From assembly GCA_964531025.1 (NCBI GenBank), contig CAZHDY010000001.1, positions 1,302,001 to 1,366,000 of the forward strand: DNA of 64,000 nucleotides. The letters are read 5' to 3'. The notes below the pieces were generated by a model, which had not been told where the DNA came from, did no database searches, and worked only from the letters and a program-made list of their open reading frames with translations. This DNA is from CALMEC01 sp964531025. GTDB lineage: Bacteria > Actinomycetota > Thermoleophilia > Miltoncostaeales > Miltoncostaeaceae. How positions within the stretch are numbered: position 1 is the stretch's first letter; the number at the start of each line of letters is the position of its first letter. Shown in pieces: positions 34,977 through 43,191 of the stretch. A program made the position numbers and the translations under genes.

Positions 34977-35915
34977 CTATCCCCCGAGGTCCGCGTAACC
35001 CAGCACGCGTTCGATCATCTCGTCGAACTCCATGCCCGCCGCCATCACCGCGCGGGGCGTGATGCTCGTGTCGGTCAGTCCGGGGATCGTGTTGAGCTCG
35101 AGCACCCAGGGCCGGTCGTCCTCGTCGAGGATCAGGTCGACCCGGGCGAAACCGTGACACACGAGGACGCGGTAGCAGTCGAGCGCCACGCGGACGACCT
35201 CGTCCGCGACCGCGTCGGGAAGGTCGGCGGGCGCGCGCAGCTCGGTGGCACCCGGCGTGTAGCGCGACTCGAAGTCGTAGAACTCCTTGCCCAGCGGGAT
35301 CGCCTCCACGATGGGGAGCGCCTCCGGATCGTCGTTTCCGAGGATGACCACCGAGAGCTCGCGGCCGCGCACGAACCGCTCCATCATGAGCCGGTCGTCG
35401 TACGCCAGCGCCGCGACGAGGGCGGCCGGGATGTCGGACGACTGGTGCGCCAACCGGATGCCGAGCGCCGATCCCCCGCGGGCCGGCTTGACGACCAGGG
35501 GAAGACCCAGCTGTGCCTCGATCTCACCGAGTGCGTCGGCGGCGCCGAGCTCACGGAACGCCGCCTGGCTGAAGGCGTACGAGTCGGGGGTCGGGATACC
35601 CGCGGCCTTGAATGCGGCCTTCGCGACCACCTTGTCCCAGGCACGGGACGACGCGTGCACACCGGAACCCGTGTAGCGGACGCCGATGATCTCGAGCAGC
35701 TCCTGGACGGTGCCGTCCTCGCCGCCCTGACCGTGCATGGCGATGAAGGCCACGTCCGGGGTCTCCCGGCGGAGAATGCGTACGAGCTCGCGGTCGACGT
35801 CGAGAGCGACGACGTCATGCCCCAGTCGGCGTAGCGCCGCCTCGACGTTGGCCCCGCTGCGGAGGCTGATCTCACGCTCGAACGAGCGTCCACCCTTGAG
35901 TACGGCCACCTTCAT
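34977..35915 (-). CDS. ddl: D-alanine--D-alanine ligase (second copy)
   Basis: A 312-residue ATP-grasp ligase of the Ddl family, shorter than the copy at 14989. GGRSFEREISLRSG at the start, HGQGGEDGTVQE, VKPARGGSALGI and LELNTIPGLTDTS are all preserved. It could make D-Ala-D-Ala, or a different D-Ala-ended dipeptide, because the two paralogues differ in the active-site region. It overlaps the upstream aminotransferase gene by 4 bases, which suggests linked amino-acid metabolism. Confidence 0.9.
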   Translation of the reverse strand: MKVAVLKGGRSFEREISLRSGANVEAALRRLGHDVVALDVDRELVRILRRETPDVAFIAMHGQGGEDGTVQELLEIIGVRYTGSGVHASSRAWDKVVAKAAFKAAGIPTPDSYAFSQAAFRELGAADALGEIEAQLGLPLVVKPARGGSALGIRLAHQSSDIPAALVAALAYDDRLMMERFVRGRELSVVILGNDDPEALPIVEAIPLGKEFYDFESRYTPGATELRAPADLPDAVADEVVRVALDCYRVLVCHGFARVDLILDEDDRPWVLELNTIPGLTDTSITPRAVMAAGMEFDEMIERVLGYADLGG

Positions 35916-37198
35916 CGGACGCCCCCCAGTCCCTCGAACAGCTCGCTGGTCTCGGCGATCACCTCGCCGATGCGGCGGACCCCCTCCGCCAGGACGTCGG
36001 GAGGCAGCTGCGAGTAGTTCATCCGCATGGAGCTCATGCCCTGACCGTCGAGGAACGCGGCTCCACCGGGCACGAACGCGACGTTGTGGTCGAGGGCACG
36101 GGCGAGGAGATCCTGCGTGTTGATGTAGTCGGGAAGCGTCGCCCAGACGAAAAGGCCGCCCTGCGGACGGGTCCAGGTGGCCGAGGCCGGGAACTCTTCC
36201 TCCAGGGCCGTGAGGAGCGCGTCGCGACGGGTGCGGTACACGTCGTTCACCCGCGCCACGTGCTCGCGCCAGTCGTAGTGGTTGAGGTACTCGATGATGA
36301 ACCGTTGGTTCATCGTGCCGGAGCAGAGGTCCTCACTCTGCTTGCCCAGGTTCATCTGCCGCAGGACCGGGGGCGGCGCGGCCACCCAGCCCACGCGGAG
36401 GCCGGGCGCCAGGATCTTGGAGAACGTGGACACGTAGATTACCCACCCCTGTCCCTCGTCCAGCTCGTACAGGGACGGCAGGGGCTCACCGTCGAACCGC
36501 ACCTGGCCGTAGGGGTTGTCCTCGACGACCATGATGTGGTGCCGGTGGGCGATGTCCACGAGCCGCTCGCGGCGTTCGAGCGACATGGTGACGCCCGCCG
36601 GGTTGTGGAAGTTGGGGATGGTGTAGATCAGCTTGACCGTCCGGCCCTCGGCGGCCAGGCGCTCCAGCGTGGGCTCGAGCTCGTCGACGATCATCCCGTC
36701 GTCGTCCATCGGGATGTGGACCACGTCGGCCTCGTACGTCGTGAACGGCGGGACCGCACCCGGGTAGGTGGGGCCCTCCGCGATCACGACCTCGCCGGGA
36801 TCGACGAACGAACGCACCGACAGGTTGATGCCCTGCTGGCCACCGCTCGTGATCATGATCTGGTCGACCGTGGCGGTGGCGCGTTCGTGGGCCATGATCT
36901 GGACGATGCGTTCGCGCAGCTCGCGCAGTCCCTCCGTGGGCCCGTACTGCAGCGCCGACGTCAGGTGGTCGCTGCGGACGGAGTCCATCACCGACGCGAA
37001 GACCTCGGCCGGGAAGAGGTCCATGTCGGGGAACCCGCCGGCCAGCGAGATCACATCCGGCCGTTCGGCCAGGGCCATGAGGTCGCGCATGGCGGACGCC
37101 TTGATCTTGCGTGCGCGGATGGCGAAGCGCTGCTCGTAGCGAAGCGCGTCCTGTGGGGTGACCTGGCTGTGGGTGTTCCGCGTGTGGTCGATGGCCAA
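35912..37198 (-). CDS. PLP-dependent class I aminotransferase
   Basis: A 428-residue fold-type I aminotransferase resembling the LysN/2-aminoadipate and MocR-like group. Key motifs: SLAGGFPDMDLFP, LQYGPTEGLRELRERI, TSGGQQGINL, IPNFHNPAGVTMS, VVEDNPYG and the PLP lysine in STFSKILAPGLRVGW. The start is TTG 37198 behind GAGAGG, an unusual codon but well placed; no ATG upstream fits. It heads the operon with the second ddl. Substrate is uncertain; a role in providing a D- or branched amino acid is speculation. Confidence 0.88.
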   Translation of the reverse strand: MAIDHTRNTHSQVTPQDALRYEQRFAIRARKIKASAMRDLMALAERPDVISLAGGFPDMDLFPAEVFASVMDSVRSDHLTSALQYGPTEGLRELRERIVQIMAHERATATVDQIMITSGGQQGINLSVRSFVDPGEVVIAEGPTYPGAVPPFTTYEADVVHIPMDDDGMIVDELEPTLERLAAEGRTVKLIYTIPNFHNPAGVTMSLERRERLVDIAHRHHIMVVEDNPYGQVRFDGEPLPSLYELDEGQGWVIYVSTFSKILAPGLRVGWVAAPPPVLRQMNLGKQSEDLCSGTMNQRFIIEYLNHYDWREHVARVNDVYRTRRDALLTALEEEFPASATWTRPQGGLFVWATLPDYINTQDLLARALDHNVAFVPGGAAFLDGQGMSSMRMNYSQLPPDVLAEGVRRIGEVIAETSELFEGLGGVR

Positions 37199-37273
37199 CT
37201 GTGCCTCTCGGAGCGACGGGTTCAGGTTGAGTGTAGAACGACCGCATCATGCGGGGGGAAACATGTGCTCTGT

Positions 37274-37279
37274 TACCAT
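37274..37279 (+). promoter_or_regulatory. -10-like box, leaderless start
   Basis: TACCAT, 8 bases before the GTG at 37288, in the divergent interval with the aminotransferase gene. Confidence 0.4.
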
Positions 37280-37287
37280 CGTTCGTC

Positions 37288-37740
37288 GTGTCTACGTCGG
37301 ATGCCTCCCAGGCCAAGCCACCGCGCAAACGCCTCTTCGCGATTCCCGATCTCAAGGGCACAAAGCCTGAGGATTGGGCGCAACTGGTGCGGTTCTGCGT
37401 GGTCGGAGCATCCGGTTTCGTGGTCAACCTGCTGGTGTACACGGTGCTGGTGCACCCGGCGGATGTCGACTACATGGTGGCCGCCGTCCTGGCATTCACC
37501 GTTGCCTGGTCGACCAACTTCATGCTGAACAAGCACTGGACGTTCCGGAAGCACGAGCTGTCCACCCTCCAGCAGGGTTCCCGCAACCTCGCGGTGAGCC
37601 TGATCGGCCTCGCGATCAACCTCGCTCTCCTGCGCATTCTGGTGCAGGTGGGGCTACCCAAGGTGCCCGCCCAGATGATCGCCGTCGGCGCCTACACACC
37701 GATCACCTTCCTGCTCAACCGCCGCTGGTCGTTCCGGTAG
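37288..37740 (+). CDS. GtrA-family membrane protein
   Basis: A 150-residue protein with four transmembrane helices. LVRFCVVGASGFVVNLLVY and TNFMLNKHWTFRK, plus the closing FLLNRRWSFR, are characteristic of GtrA proteins, which are thought to flip or present polyprenyl-linked sugars. The gene is followed closely by two GT-C-type glycosyltransferases that could use such donors. I choose GTG 37288 because of the -10-like box upstream; a start at 37249 is possible. Confidence 0.9.
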   Translation: MSTSDASQAKPPRKRLFAIPDLKGTKPEDWAQLVRFCVVGASGFVVNLLVYTVLVHPADVDYMVAAVLAFTVAWSTNFMLNKHWTFRKHELSTLQQGSRNLAVSLIGLAINLALLRILVQVGLPKVPAQMIAVGAYTPITFLLNRRWSFR

Positions 37741-37748
37741 GACGTCGC

Positions 37749-39515
37749 GTGCATCGCGCGGTCCTCGCGGTGGCGGCGATCGTCGCGATCGTCGTGGGCG
37801 CCCCGAACGCGCTCGGGGCGACGACGACGGGCGCAGAGTCCACGGTCCCGACGACCCAGGGGACGAGCACCACGCCTGTCCGTCCGCCCGCGCGCCTCAC
37901 GGCCGCGGAGGTCACCCGCATCGCCCGGACATCGGCGACCGCCGCCGAATGGATCCGCGAGCACCCCGTCGAGCGGACCCCCACGCCCACGCGTGACACG
38001 GCCAAGAACCTGTGGACACAGGGCTTCGTCGATGCGAATGGGAAGACGCAGGCGCAGGTCCTCATCGACGACACGAGCGGACAGATCGTGGAGACGCGCA
38101 CCGGCCCCCAGGTGAACTGGCAGATGGCGCGCGGCTACAAGGGGGCGTTCGGTCGGGCGCTCACCGAACCGCAGATCTGGATCCCGCTCTTCGTCATCTT
38201 CCTGGTGCCCCTGATCCGATGGCGGCGCTTCTTCTCATGGCACACCCTGGACCTCGCCGCGCTGGCGGCCTTCGGTGTCTCGCTCGCCTGGTTCAACCGG
38301 GGTGAGATCTTCACGTCGGTCCCCCTCGCGTACCCGCCCCTCGTCTATCTGGCCGTCCGCCTCGCCGTGATCGGGCTCGGGAGACCACGGCTGCGCCGTC
38401 GACCGGCGACCGAGTCGCCGGACTCGGCCACACCACGAATGATCCTCAGCGCCACACCCCGCGCGAACTCGTGGTGTCCCACATGGCTCCTGTTCGCGCT
38501 CCTCCTCCTGGTGCTCGGCGTTCGGATCGGGCTCAACGCCTTCGATGCCAACGTCATCGACGTGGGCTACGCCGGGGTCATCGGTGCCGACCGGATCGCC
38601 CACGCGGCCACGCCGTACGGGACCTTCCCGTCCGACTGCTCGCAGTGCGACACCTACGGTCCGGTCGTCTATCTGGCCTACGTGCCGTTCGAGGCCATCG
38701 CGCCGTGGGAGGGCAAGTGGGACGGCCTGGACGCGGCGCACGCGGCGGCCGTCGCCTTCGACCTGTTCGCCATCGCGGGCCTCATGCTCCTCGGCTGGCG
38801 GCTCGGCGGTCGCTCCCTGGCCGTGCTCCTGGGTTTCGCCTGGACGGCCTACCCCTTCACCGCCTACTCCCTCGAGAGCAACGCCAACGACAGTCTGGTG
38901 GCGGCCCTCCTGATCTGGGGTCTGGTCGTGGCCCACCGTCCCGTCGCGCGGGGGGTAATGGCGGGGCTCGCGGCCCTGTCCAAGTTCACGCCGGCCATCC
39001 TGCTGCTGTTGTGGGCACGAAGTCCGTACCCACGTCAGAGGCTCACCGCGCGACGACTGTGGCTCTACATCGCCGGTCTCGCCCTGGCCGTGGTCGGCAC
39101 GGGCTGGGTGGTACTCCTGGACGGCATGGACGGCGTGCACGCATTCTGGTCGCGGACCATGGGCTTCCAGTTCGGGCGTACGTCACCGTTCTCGATCTGG
39201 GGTCAGCACACCGAGCTGCGACCGGTTCAGATCGGACTCTCGGTGCTTGTGGTGATCGCGGCCATCGCCTTCATCCGCTGGCCCCGCCGGCTCGACCTTC
39301 GCTCGTTCGCCGCGCTCACCGGGCTACTTCTGATCGGCATCCAGCTCTCGCTGACCCACTGGTTCTACCTCTACATCCCGTGGTTCCTGCCGTTCGCGAT
39401 CCTCGTGCTGATCCCGACCTGGACCCGACGGGAAGCGGCGGTGACGGACGCGCGTCCCCGGCCGGTGCCGTCGGTGTTCGACCAGCACGTGCGCACGCTG
39501 CCAGAGGGCACATGA
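37749..39515 (+). CDS. Membrane glycosyltransferase, GT-C-like
   Basis: A 588-residue protein starting at GTG 37749. A signal-like N-terminus (about 1-25) is followed by an extracytoplasmic stretch of about 115 residues. Then come about ten or more transmembrane helices. IHAATPYG/DTYGPVVYLAYVPFEA with acidic residues in the first loop region, and YSLESNANDSLVAALLIW, resemble GT-C integral-membrane sugar transferases that use polyprenyl-phosphate sugars. Donor and acceptor are unknown. It overlaps the next gene by 4 bases. Confidence 0.75.
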   Translation: MHRAVLAVAAIVAIVVGAPNALGATTTGAESTVPTTQGTSTTPVRPPARLTAAEVTRIARTSATAAEWIREHPVERTPTPTRDTAKNLWTQGFVDANGKTQAQVLIDDTSGQIVETRTGPQVNWQMARGYKGAFGRALTEPQIWIPLFVIFLVPLIRWRRFFSWHTLDLAALAAFGVSLAWFNRGEIFTSVPLAYPPLVYLAVRLAVIGLGRPRLRRRPATESPDSATPRMILSATPRANSWCPTWLLFALLLLVLGVRIGLNAFDANVIDVGYAGVIGADRIAHAATPYGTFPSDCSQCDTYGPVVYLAYVPFEAIAPWEGKWDGLDAAHAAAVAFDLFAIAGLMLLGWRLGGRSLAVLLGFAWTAYPFTAYSLESNANDSLVAALLIWGLVVAHRPVARGVMAGLAALSKFTPAILLLLWARSPYPRQRLTARRLWLYIAGLALAVVGTGWVVLLDGMDGVHAFWSRTMGFQFGRTSPFSIWGQHTELRPVQIGLSVLVVIAAIAFIRWPRRLDLRSFAALTGLLLIGIQLSLTHWFYLYIPWFLPFAILVLIPTWTRREAAVTDARPRPVPSVFDQHVRTLPEGT

Positions 39516-40726
39516 TCGACCTCCGGCGCTCCGTCCCGCTGATCGGCCTCGCGGCGGCGGCGTGGATCATCACGAGCGTCTGGGATCCGGTGCAGCACGT
39601 GCACCTCACCGACATCCCGGTCTACCGGGATGTCGCCGCGCAGATCGCCGACGGGCGGCTGCCCTACCGCGACTTCGATGTGGAGTACCCACCGCTGGCC
39701 GCGGCACTCATGTACGTGGTGCGGCTCATCCCGACCGACTACGCGACGGCATTCTCGCTCGTCATGTTCCTGTCGCTCGTGGCGACGCTTCTGGGTGCCC
39801 TGGCCACAGCCGACGCGCTGCGACTCAGCCCGCGCCGGCGAACGGCCACCGGCATGATCGTGGCGATGACGCCCCTGCTTCTGGGTGACATCGTCGCCAC
39901 ACGGTTCGACCTGGTGCTGACCGCGCTTCTCGCCTGGACGCTGTGGGCCGCGGTCACGGACCGCTTCCCGGCCATGTGGCTCCTCCTCGCAGCGGCGATC
40001 GCCATCAAGCTCGTTCCCGCCGCTCTGATCCCGGTGCTCGTGATCTGGCAGCGTCACCGGACCGGCCGGTGGCCGGGCCGGACCCTCGTCCCAGCCGTGG
40101 CGGCGAGCATCGTGGTGTGGCTGCCGTTCCTGGTACTCGGATCGGCGGGCATCGGTCACATGTTCCGGTACCACCTGGACCGCCCGCTTCAGATCGAGTC
40201 ACTCGGCGGGTCGTACCTGCTCGGCCTGCACGCCCTGGCGGACATCCCACTTTCGGTCCGAACGAGCTTCGGGAGCCAGAACATCAGCGGCCTCGGCGTC
40301 GATGTGATCACGGCCGTCGCGACCGGGTTGCAGGTGGCCTCGATCGTCGCCGTCGCCGTCGTGCTGGTGGCGTTCCTGCGCCGCGCCCCGAAGCGGCTGA
40401 CCGTCCACGGTCTGGTGTCGGCGACGGCAGCGACGCTGGCGCTCCTCGTCCTCACCGGGAAGGTGCTCTCACCACAGTTCGTGCTGTGGCTCCTGCCGGC
40501 GTGCCTCCTCATCGTGGGGCCGTACGGTGCCCTGGCGGCCGGGGCCGTCGTGACCGTCCTCGTCACGACACAGATCTACTTCCCGTACTCGTACTGGGAT
40601 CTGGTCGCGATGGAGGACGGTGCCATCGCGCAGCTCGTGGTGCGCAACGTGGCGCTGATCGTGCTGGCGGCCGCCGCGTTCCCGCGCATCGGATGGTGGG
40701 AGCGACCTGTCAGGCCGGAACGCTGA
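39512..40726 (+). CDS. Membrane mannosyltransferase-like protein (GT87/DUF2029)
   Basis: A 404-residue protein with about ten transmembrane helices. DIPVYRDVAAQIADGRLPYRDFDVEYPP (read in two parts) carries the acidic loop residues found in the GT87 polyprenyl-phosphate-mannose-dependent family, and a TGKVLSPQFVLWLLP segment near residue 315 is also typical. It is translationally coupled to the preceding glycosyltransferase. The 3' end overlaps the convergent phosphodiesterase gene by 17 bases. Together with GtrA, these genes probably build an envelope glycolipid or lipoglycan. Confidence 0.8.
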   Translation: MIDLRRSVPLIGLAAAAWIITSVWDPVQHVHLTDIPVYRDVAAQIADGRLPYRDFDVEYPPLAAALMYVVRLIPTDYATAFSLVMFLSLVATLLGALATADALRLSPRRRTATGMIVAMTPLLLGDIVATRFDLVLTALLAWTLWAAVTDRFPAMWLLLAAAIAIKLVPAALIPVLVIWQRHRTGRWPGRTLVPAVAASIVVWLPFLVLGSAGIGHMFRYHLDRPLQIESLGGSYLLGLHALADIPLSVRTSFGSQNISGLGVDVITAVATGLQVASIVAVAVVLVAFLRRAPKRLTVHGLVSATAATLALLVLTGKVLSPQFVLWLLPACLLIVGPYGALAAGAVVTVLVTTQIYFPYSYWDLVAMEDGAIAQLVVRNVALIVLAAAAFPRIGWWERPVRPER

Positions 40727-41501
40727 TCGCCCGGATCTCCCGGGCAAGGCCGTCACCACCGGCCGTGATGAGCGCCCCCTGCACCAGGATCTCCTCGGTG
40801 GCCGGTTCGAAGCGCCCCGACGAACCGGTCAGGAAGCGGCGCAGGATGATGTCGGTGCGGACACCGATGACCCCGCCGTGGGGTCCGGTCATGCCGAGAT
40901 CCGTCATGTAGGCGGTCCCTCCGGCAAGCACGCGTCCGTCGGCCGTCTGCACATGTGTGTGCGTTCCGACCACGGCCGTGACCCGCCCGTCCAGATGGCG
41001 ACCCATGGCGACCTTCTCACTGGTGGCCTCGGCATGGAAGTCGACGATGACGTGCGTGGCCTCCCGCTTCAGCCGGTCGACCAGGGTGTCGACCACGGCG
41101 AAGGGGGACTGCGCCGAGTCGAGGAAGACCCCGCCCATGAGGTTCACGACGCCCACCCGGAAGCCGCCGCGGACCTCGGCCAGGTACGTACCGCGACCCG
41201 GGGCACGTACGGCCATGTTGTCGGGGCGGAGAACCCTGGGCTCACTCTCCAGGACCGCGTACAGATCCTGCTGGCGGAGGGTGTGATTGCCACCGGTGAG
41301 GACGTCGACCCCCGCGTCCAGAAGCTCGCGGGCCTGACGCGCGGAGGTACCCGACCCGGAGGCGGAGTTCTCGGCGTTGACGATCACCATGTGCGGATCG
41401 TGCTCGGCCCGGAGGTCGGGCAGCCGTTCGAGGAGGGCACGCAGACCCGACCCGGCGAAGACGTCGCCGATGATGAGGACGCGCAGATCGGTACCGGTCA
41501 C
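40710..41501 (-). CDS. YmdB-type metallophosphoesterase
   Basis: A 263-residue phosphodiesterase of the TIGR00282/YmdB group. Metal-binding motifs: IIGDVFAGSGL (near residue 10), VNAENSASGSG, GGNHTLRQ, DFHAEATSEK and GTHTHVQTADG. YmdB proteins hydrolyse 2',3'-cyclic nucleotides and affect motility or biofilm decisions in Bacillus. Here it is the second gene of an operon with a degenerate LytM protein, overlapping by 4 bases. Confidence 0.93.
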   Translation of the reverse strand: MTGTDLRVLIIGDVFAGSGLRALLERLPDLRAEHDPHMVIVNAENSASGSGTSARQARELLDAGVDVLTGGNHTLRQQDLYAVLESEPRVLRPDNMAVRAPGRGTYLAEVRGGFRVGVVNLMGGVFLDSAQSPFAVVDTLVDRLKREATHVIVDFHAEATSEKVAMGRHLDGRVTAVVGTHTHVQTADGRVLAGGTAYMTDLGMTGPHGGVIGVRTDIILRRFLTGSSGRFEPATEEILVQGALITAGGDGLAREIRAISVPA

Positions 41502-42292
41502 TGCGCCACCCGGACGACCTCGATGTGGAGATGGTTGATGGCGTCCGTGTTCGGGTCGTCGCCACCCTTCAGATAGTCGGTGATCTCGGGCTTGACCACA
41601 TCACGCACGTCACCCAGGTCGCGGACCTGGCCGACACATGTCACACCGGCGAACACCACCTCGCCGACGTGCGGAACGCTGACACCGGCCCGGGATTGGC
41701 AGAGGGACTGCGCATTCCGCTCAGACGGGATGTCCTCGATGTTGCGCACACGGACCAGGACGTCGCTGGCCGCCTTCGGGCTTATGTCGATCTCGTAGCC
41801 CACCTGCTTGCCGGCGACGATGTAGGGGCGCGACCCCTGGACGACACCGTCCACGGGCGAGAAGGCGATGGTGCCCGCGGCAGTGGCGAAGTCGATGCCC
41901 GCGGTGCGGGGTCCGAGCTGGCCGTCCCCCGACGCCACATGGTGCTTCCACGACGAGTCCGGCGCAACGCTCACGCCGGCGCTGTCGTTGATCGAGCGGA
42001 ACAGCGTGGTGCGCAGACGATCGCGCGCGATGGGGAGCTGGATCTCGACGGGTCCGGCGGTCGCCACAACCCGGCTGGGAGGGCGCTGGCCCAGATCCGT
42101 GGAGCTGCCGCTGACCGGTGTCGCCACGACCCCGCTGGACGACGAGTCGCGCAGACGCTGCACGATGACGACCACGACGAGCCCGACCACGATCAGGACG
42201 ACGGCGACGAGCGCGGCACGACGACGTTGAATCGCCGCCCGCTGTCGAGCACGATCGGCCGCTTCGAGCCGTTCCGGGGATACCGCGGCCAT
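41498..42292 (-). CDS. Membrane protein with degenerate LytM (M23) domain
   Basis: A 264-residue protein: a basic cytoplasmic start, one transmembrane helix (about residues 24-46), and an extracellular domain. TAGIDFATAAGTIAFSPVDG matches the M23 peptidase opening HTGIDFAAPxGTPV, but the first zinc-binding histidine is Thr; the terminal HLHIEV keeps the closing His-x-His. Such degenerate LytM proteins can activate amidases instead of cutting. The ATG at 42292 lies 9 bases from TACGAT; a GTG at 42313 is an alternative that would include that box in the coding region. Confidence 0.65.
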   Translation of the reverse strand: MAAVSPERLEAADRARQRAAIQRRRAALVAVVLIVVGLVVVVIVQRLRDSSSSGVVATPVSGSSTDLGQRPPSRVVATAGPVEIQLPIARDRLRTTLFRSINDSAGVSVAPDSSWKHHVASGDGQLGPRTAGIDFATAAGTIAFSPVDGVVQGSRPYIVAGKQVGYEIDISPKAASDVLVRVRNIEDIPSERNAQSLCQSRAGVSVPHVGEVVFAGVTCVGQVRDLGDVRDVVKPEITDYLKGGDDPNTDAINHLHIEVVRVAQ

Positions 42293-42301
42293 AAGGGCGA
42301 A

Positions 42302-42307
42302 ATCGTA
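42302..42307 (-). promoter_or_regulatory. -10-like box upstream of LytM-like gene
   Basis: Minus-strand TACGAT, 9 bases before the ATG at 42292. It supports the shorter start for this gene. Confidence 0.35.
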
Positions 42308-42426
42308 CCGCACCCGGCCGCCATCGCGACACCGGCACGGGCGCTCGCACCGTACGACGGCCCGACCCGCTGCCGACCTTCACCGAATCGACACGCACGA
42401 GCGAGGGACCCGCCACACGACGTGAG

Positions 42427-42432
42427 TACCAT
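42427..42432 (+). promoter_or_regulatory. -10-like box, leaderless start
   Basis: TACCAT, exactly 6 bases before the ATG at 42439 of the ABC ATPase gene. Confidence 0.5.
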
Positions 42433-42438
42433 GCCCGC

Positions 42439-43191
42439 ATGGTTTCCACGGACGGCGACGCTCGGACGGACCGCGCGGACGCACTACTCCACGGCACGGG
42501 CCTGTCGAAGCGGTTCCGGTCGGTCGCCGCGCTGGAGGACGTCACCGTCCGCCTCGAGCGCGGTGACGCGGTCGCGCTGCTCGGCCCGAACGGCGCCGGC
42601 AAGACGACACTCCTGCGCATCCTCGCCGGCGTGAGCACGCCGACGCGAGGCCAGGTCGATCGTGACGAGCGCTCCACCTCCCACATCGGCTGGGTGCCGC
42701 ACGACCCGGCCGTCTACCGGCGTCTGACGGCCCGCGAGAACATCCGGCTCTTCACCCGCCTGGAGGGCATGGAGGACCCGGACGCCGTGACCACGGAGCT
42801 CCTGGAGCGCACCGACCTCGCCCGGTACGCCGATCGTCCCGCCGCTGAGCTGTCCACCGGAACCCTCCAGCGACTGAACGTGGCGCTCGGGCTGGCGGGA
42901 CGACCCGCCGCTCTCCTGCTCGACGAGCCGACCGCGACCCTCAGCCCGGACCAGGTGAACCGCCTGTGGACCTGGCTCGACGACCTGCGTGAACGCGACG
43001 GCCTGGCCGTCCTGTTCTCGACCCAGTCGGTGGACGAGGCCGGTCGCTACGCCGAGCGCATGGTGATCCTGGACCACGGACGGCAGGTGTTCGACGGCAC
43101 CGCCGATGAGCTCGTCGCTGCCCATGGCACACCCGGCACCAGCGCCACCGACGCCGCCGAGCGCGCATTCCTGAACCTGGTGGACGCATGA
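42439..43191 (+). CDS. ABC transporter ATP-binding protein
   Basis: A 250-residue ABC ATPase: Walker A LLGPNGAGKTTLL (near 50), signature LSTGTLQRLNVALG (a Gly-Thr variant of LSGGQ), Walker B ALLLDEPTATL and the H-loop region replaced by a LFSTQSVDEA stretch (Gln where His is usual). It resembles the ATPases of drug or sodium exporters (NatA type). It overlaps the permease gene by 4 bases. Confidence 0.9.
   Translation: MVSTDGDARTDRADALLHGTGLSKRFRSVAALEDVTVRLERGDAVALLGPNGAGKTTLLRILAGVSTPTRGQVDRDERSTSHIGWVPHDPAVYRRLTARENIRLFTRLEGMEDPDAVTTELLERTDLARYADRPAAELSTGTLQRLNVALGLAGRPAALLLDEPTATLSPDQVNRLWTWLDDLRERDGLAVLFSTQSVDEAGRYAERMVILDHGRQVFDGTADELVAAHGTPGTSATDAAERAFLNLVDA

Noticed and set aside
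36086..37528. 480-residue plus-strand frame opposite the aminotransferase
   Set aside because: It is antisense to a strongly recognised enzyme and has biased low-complexity composition.
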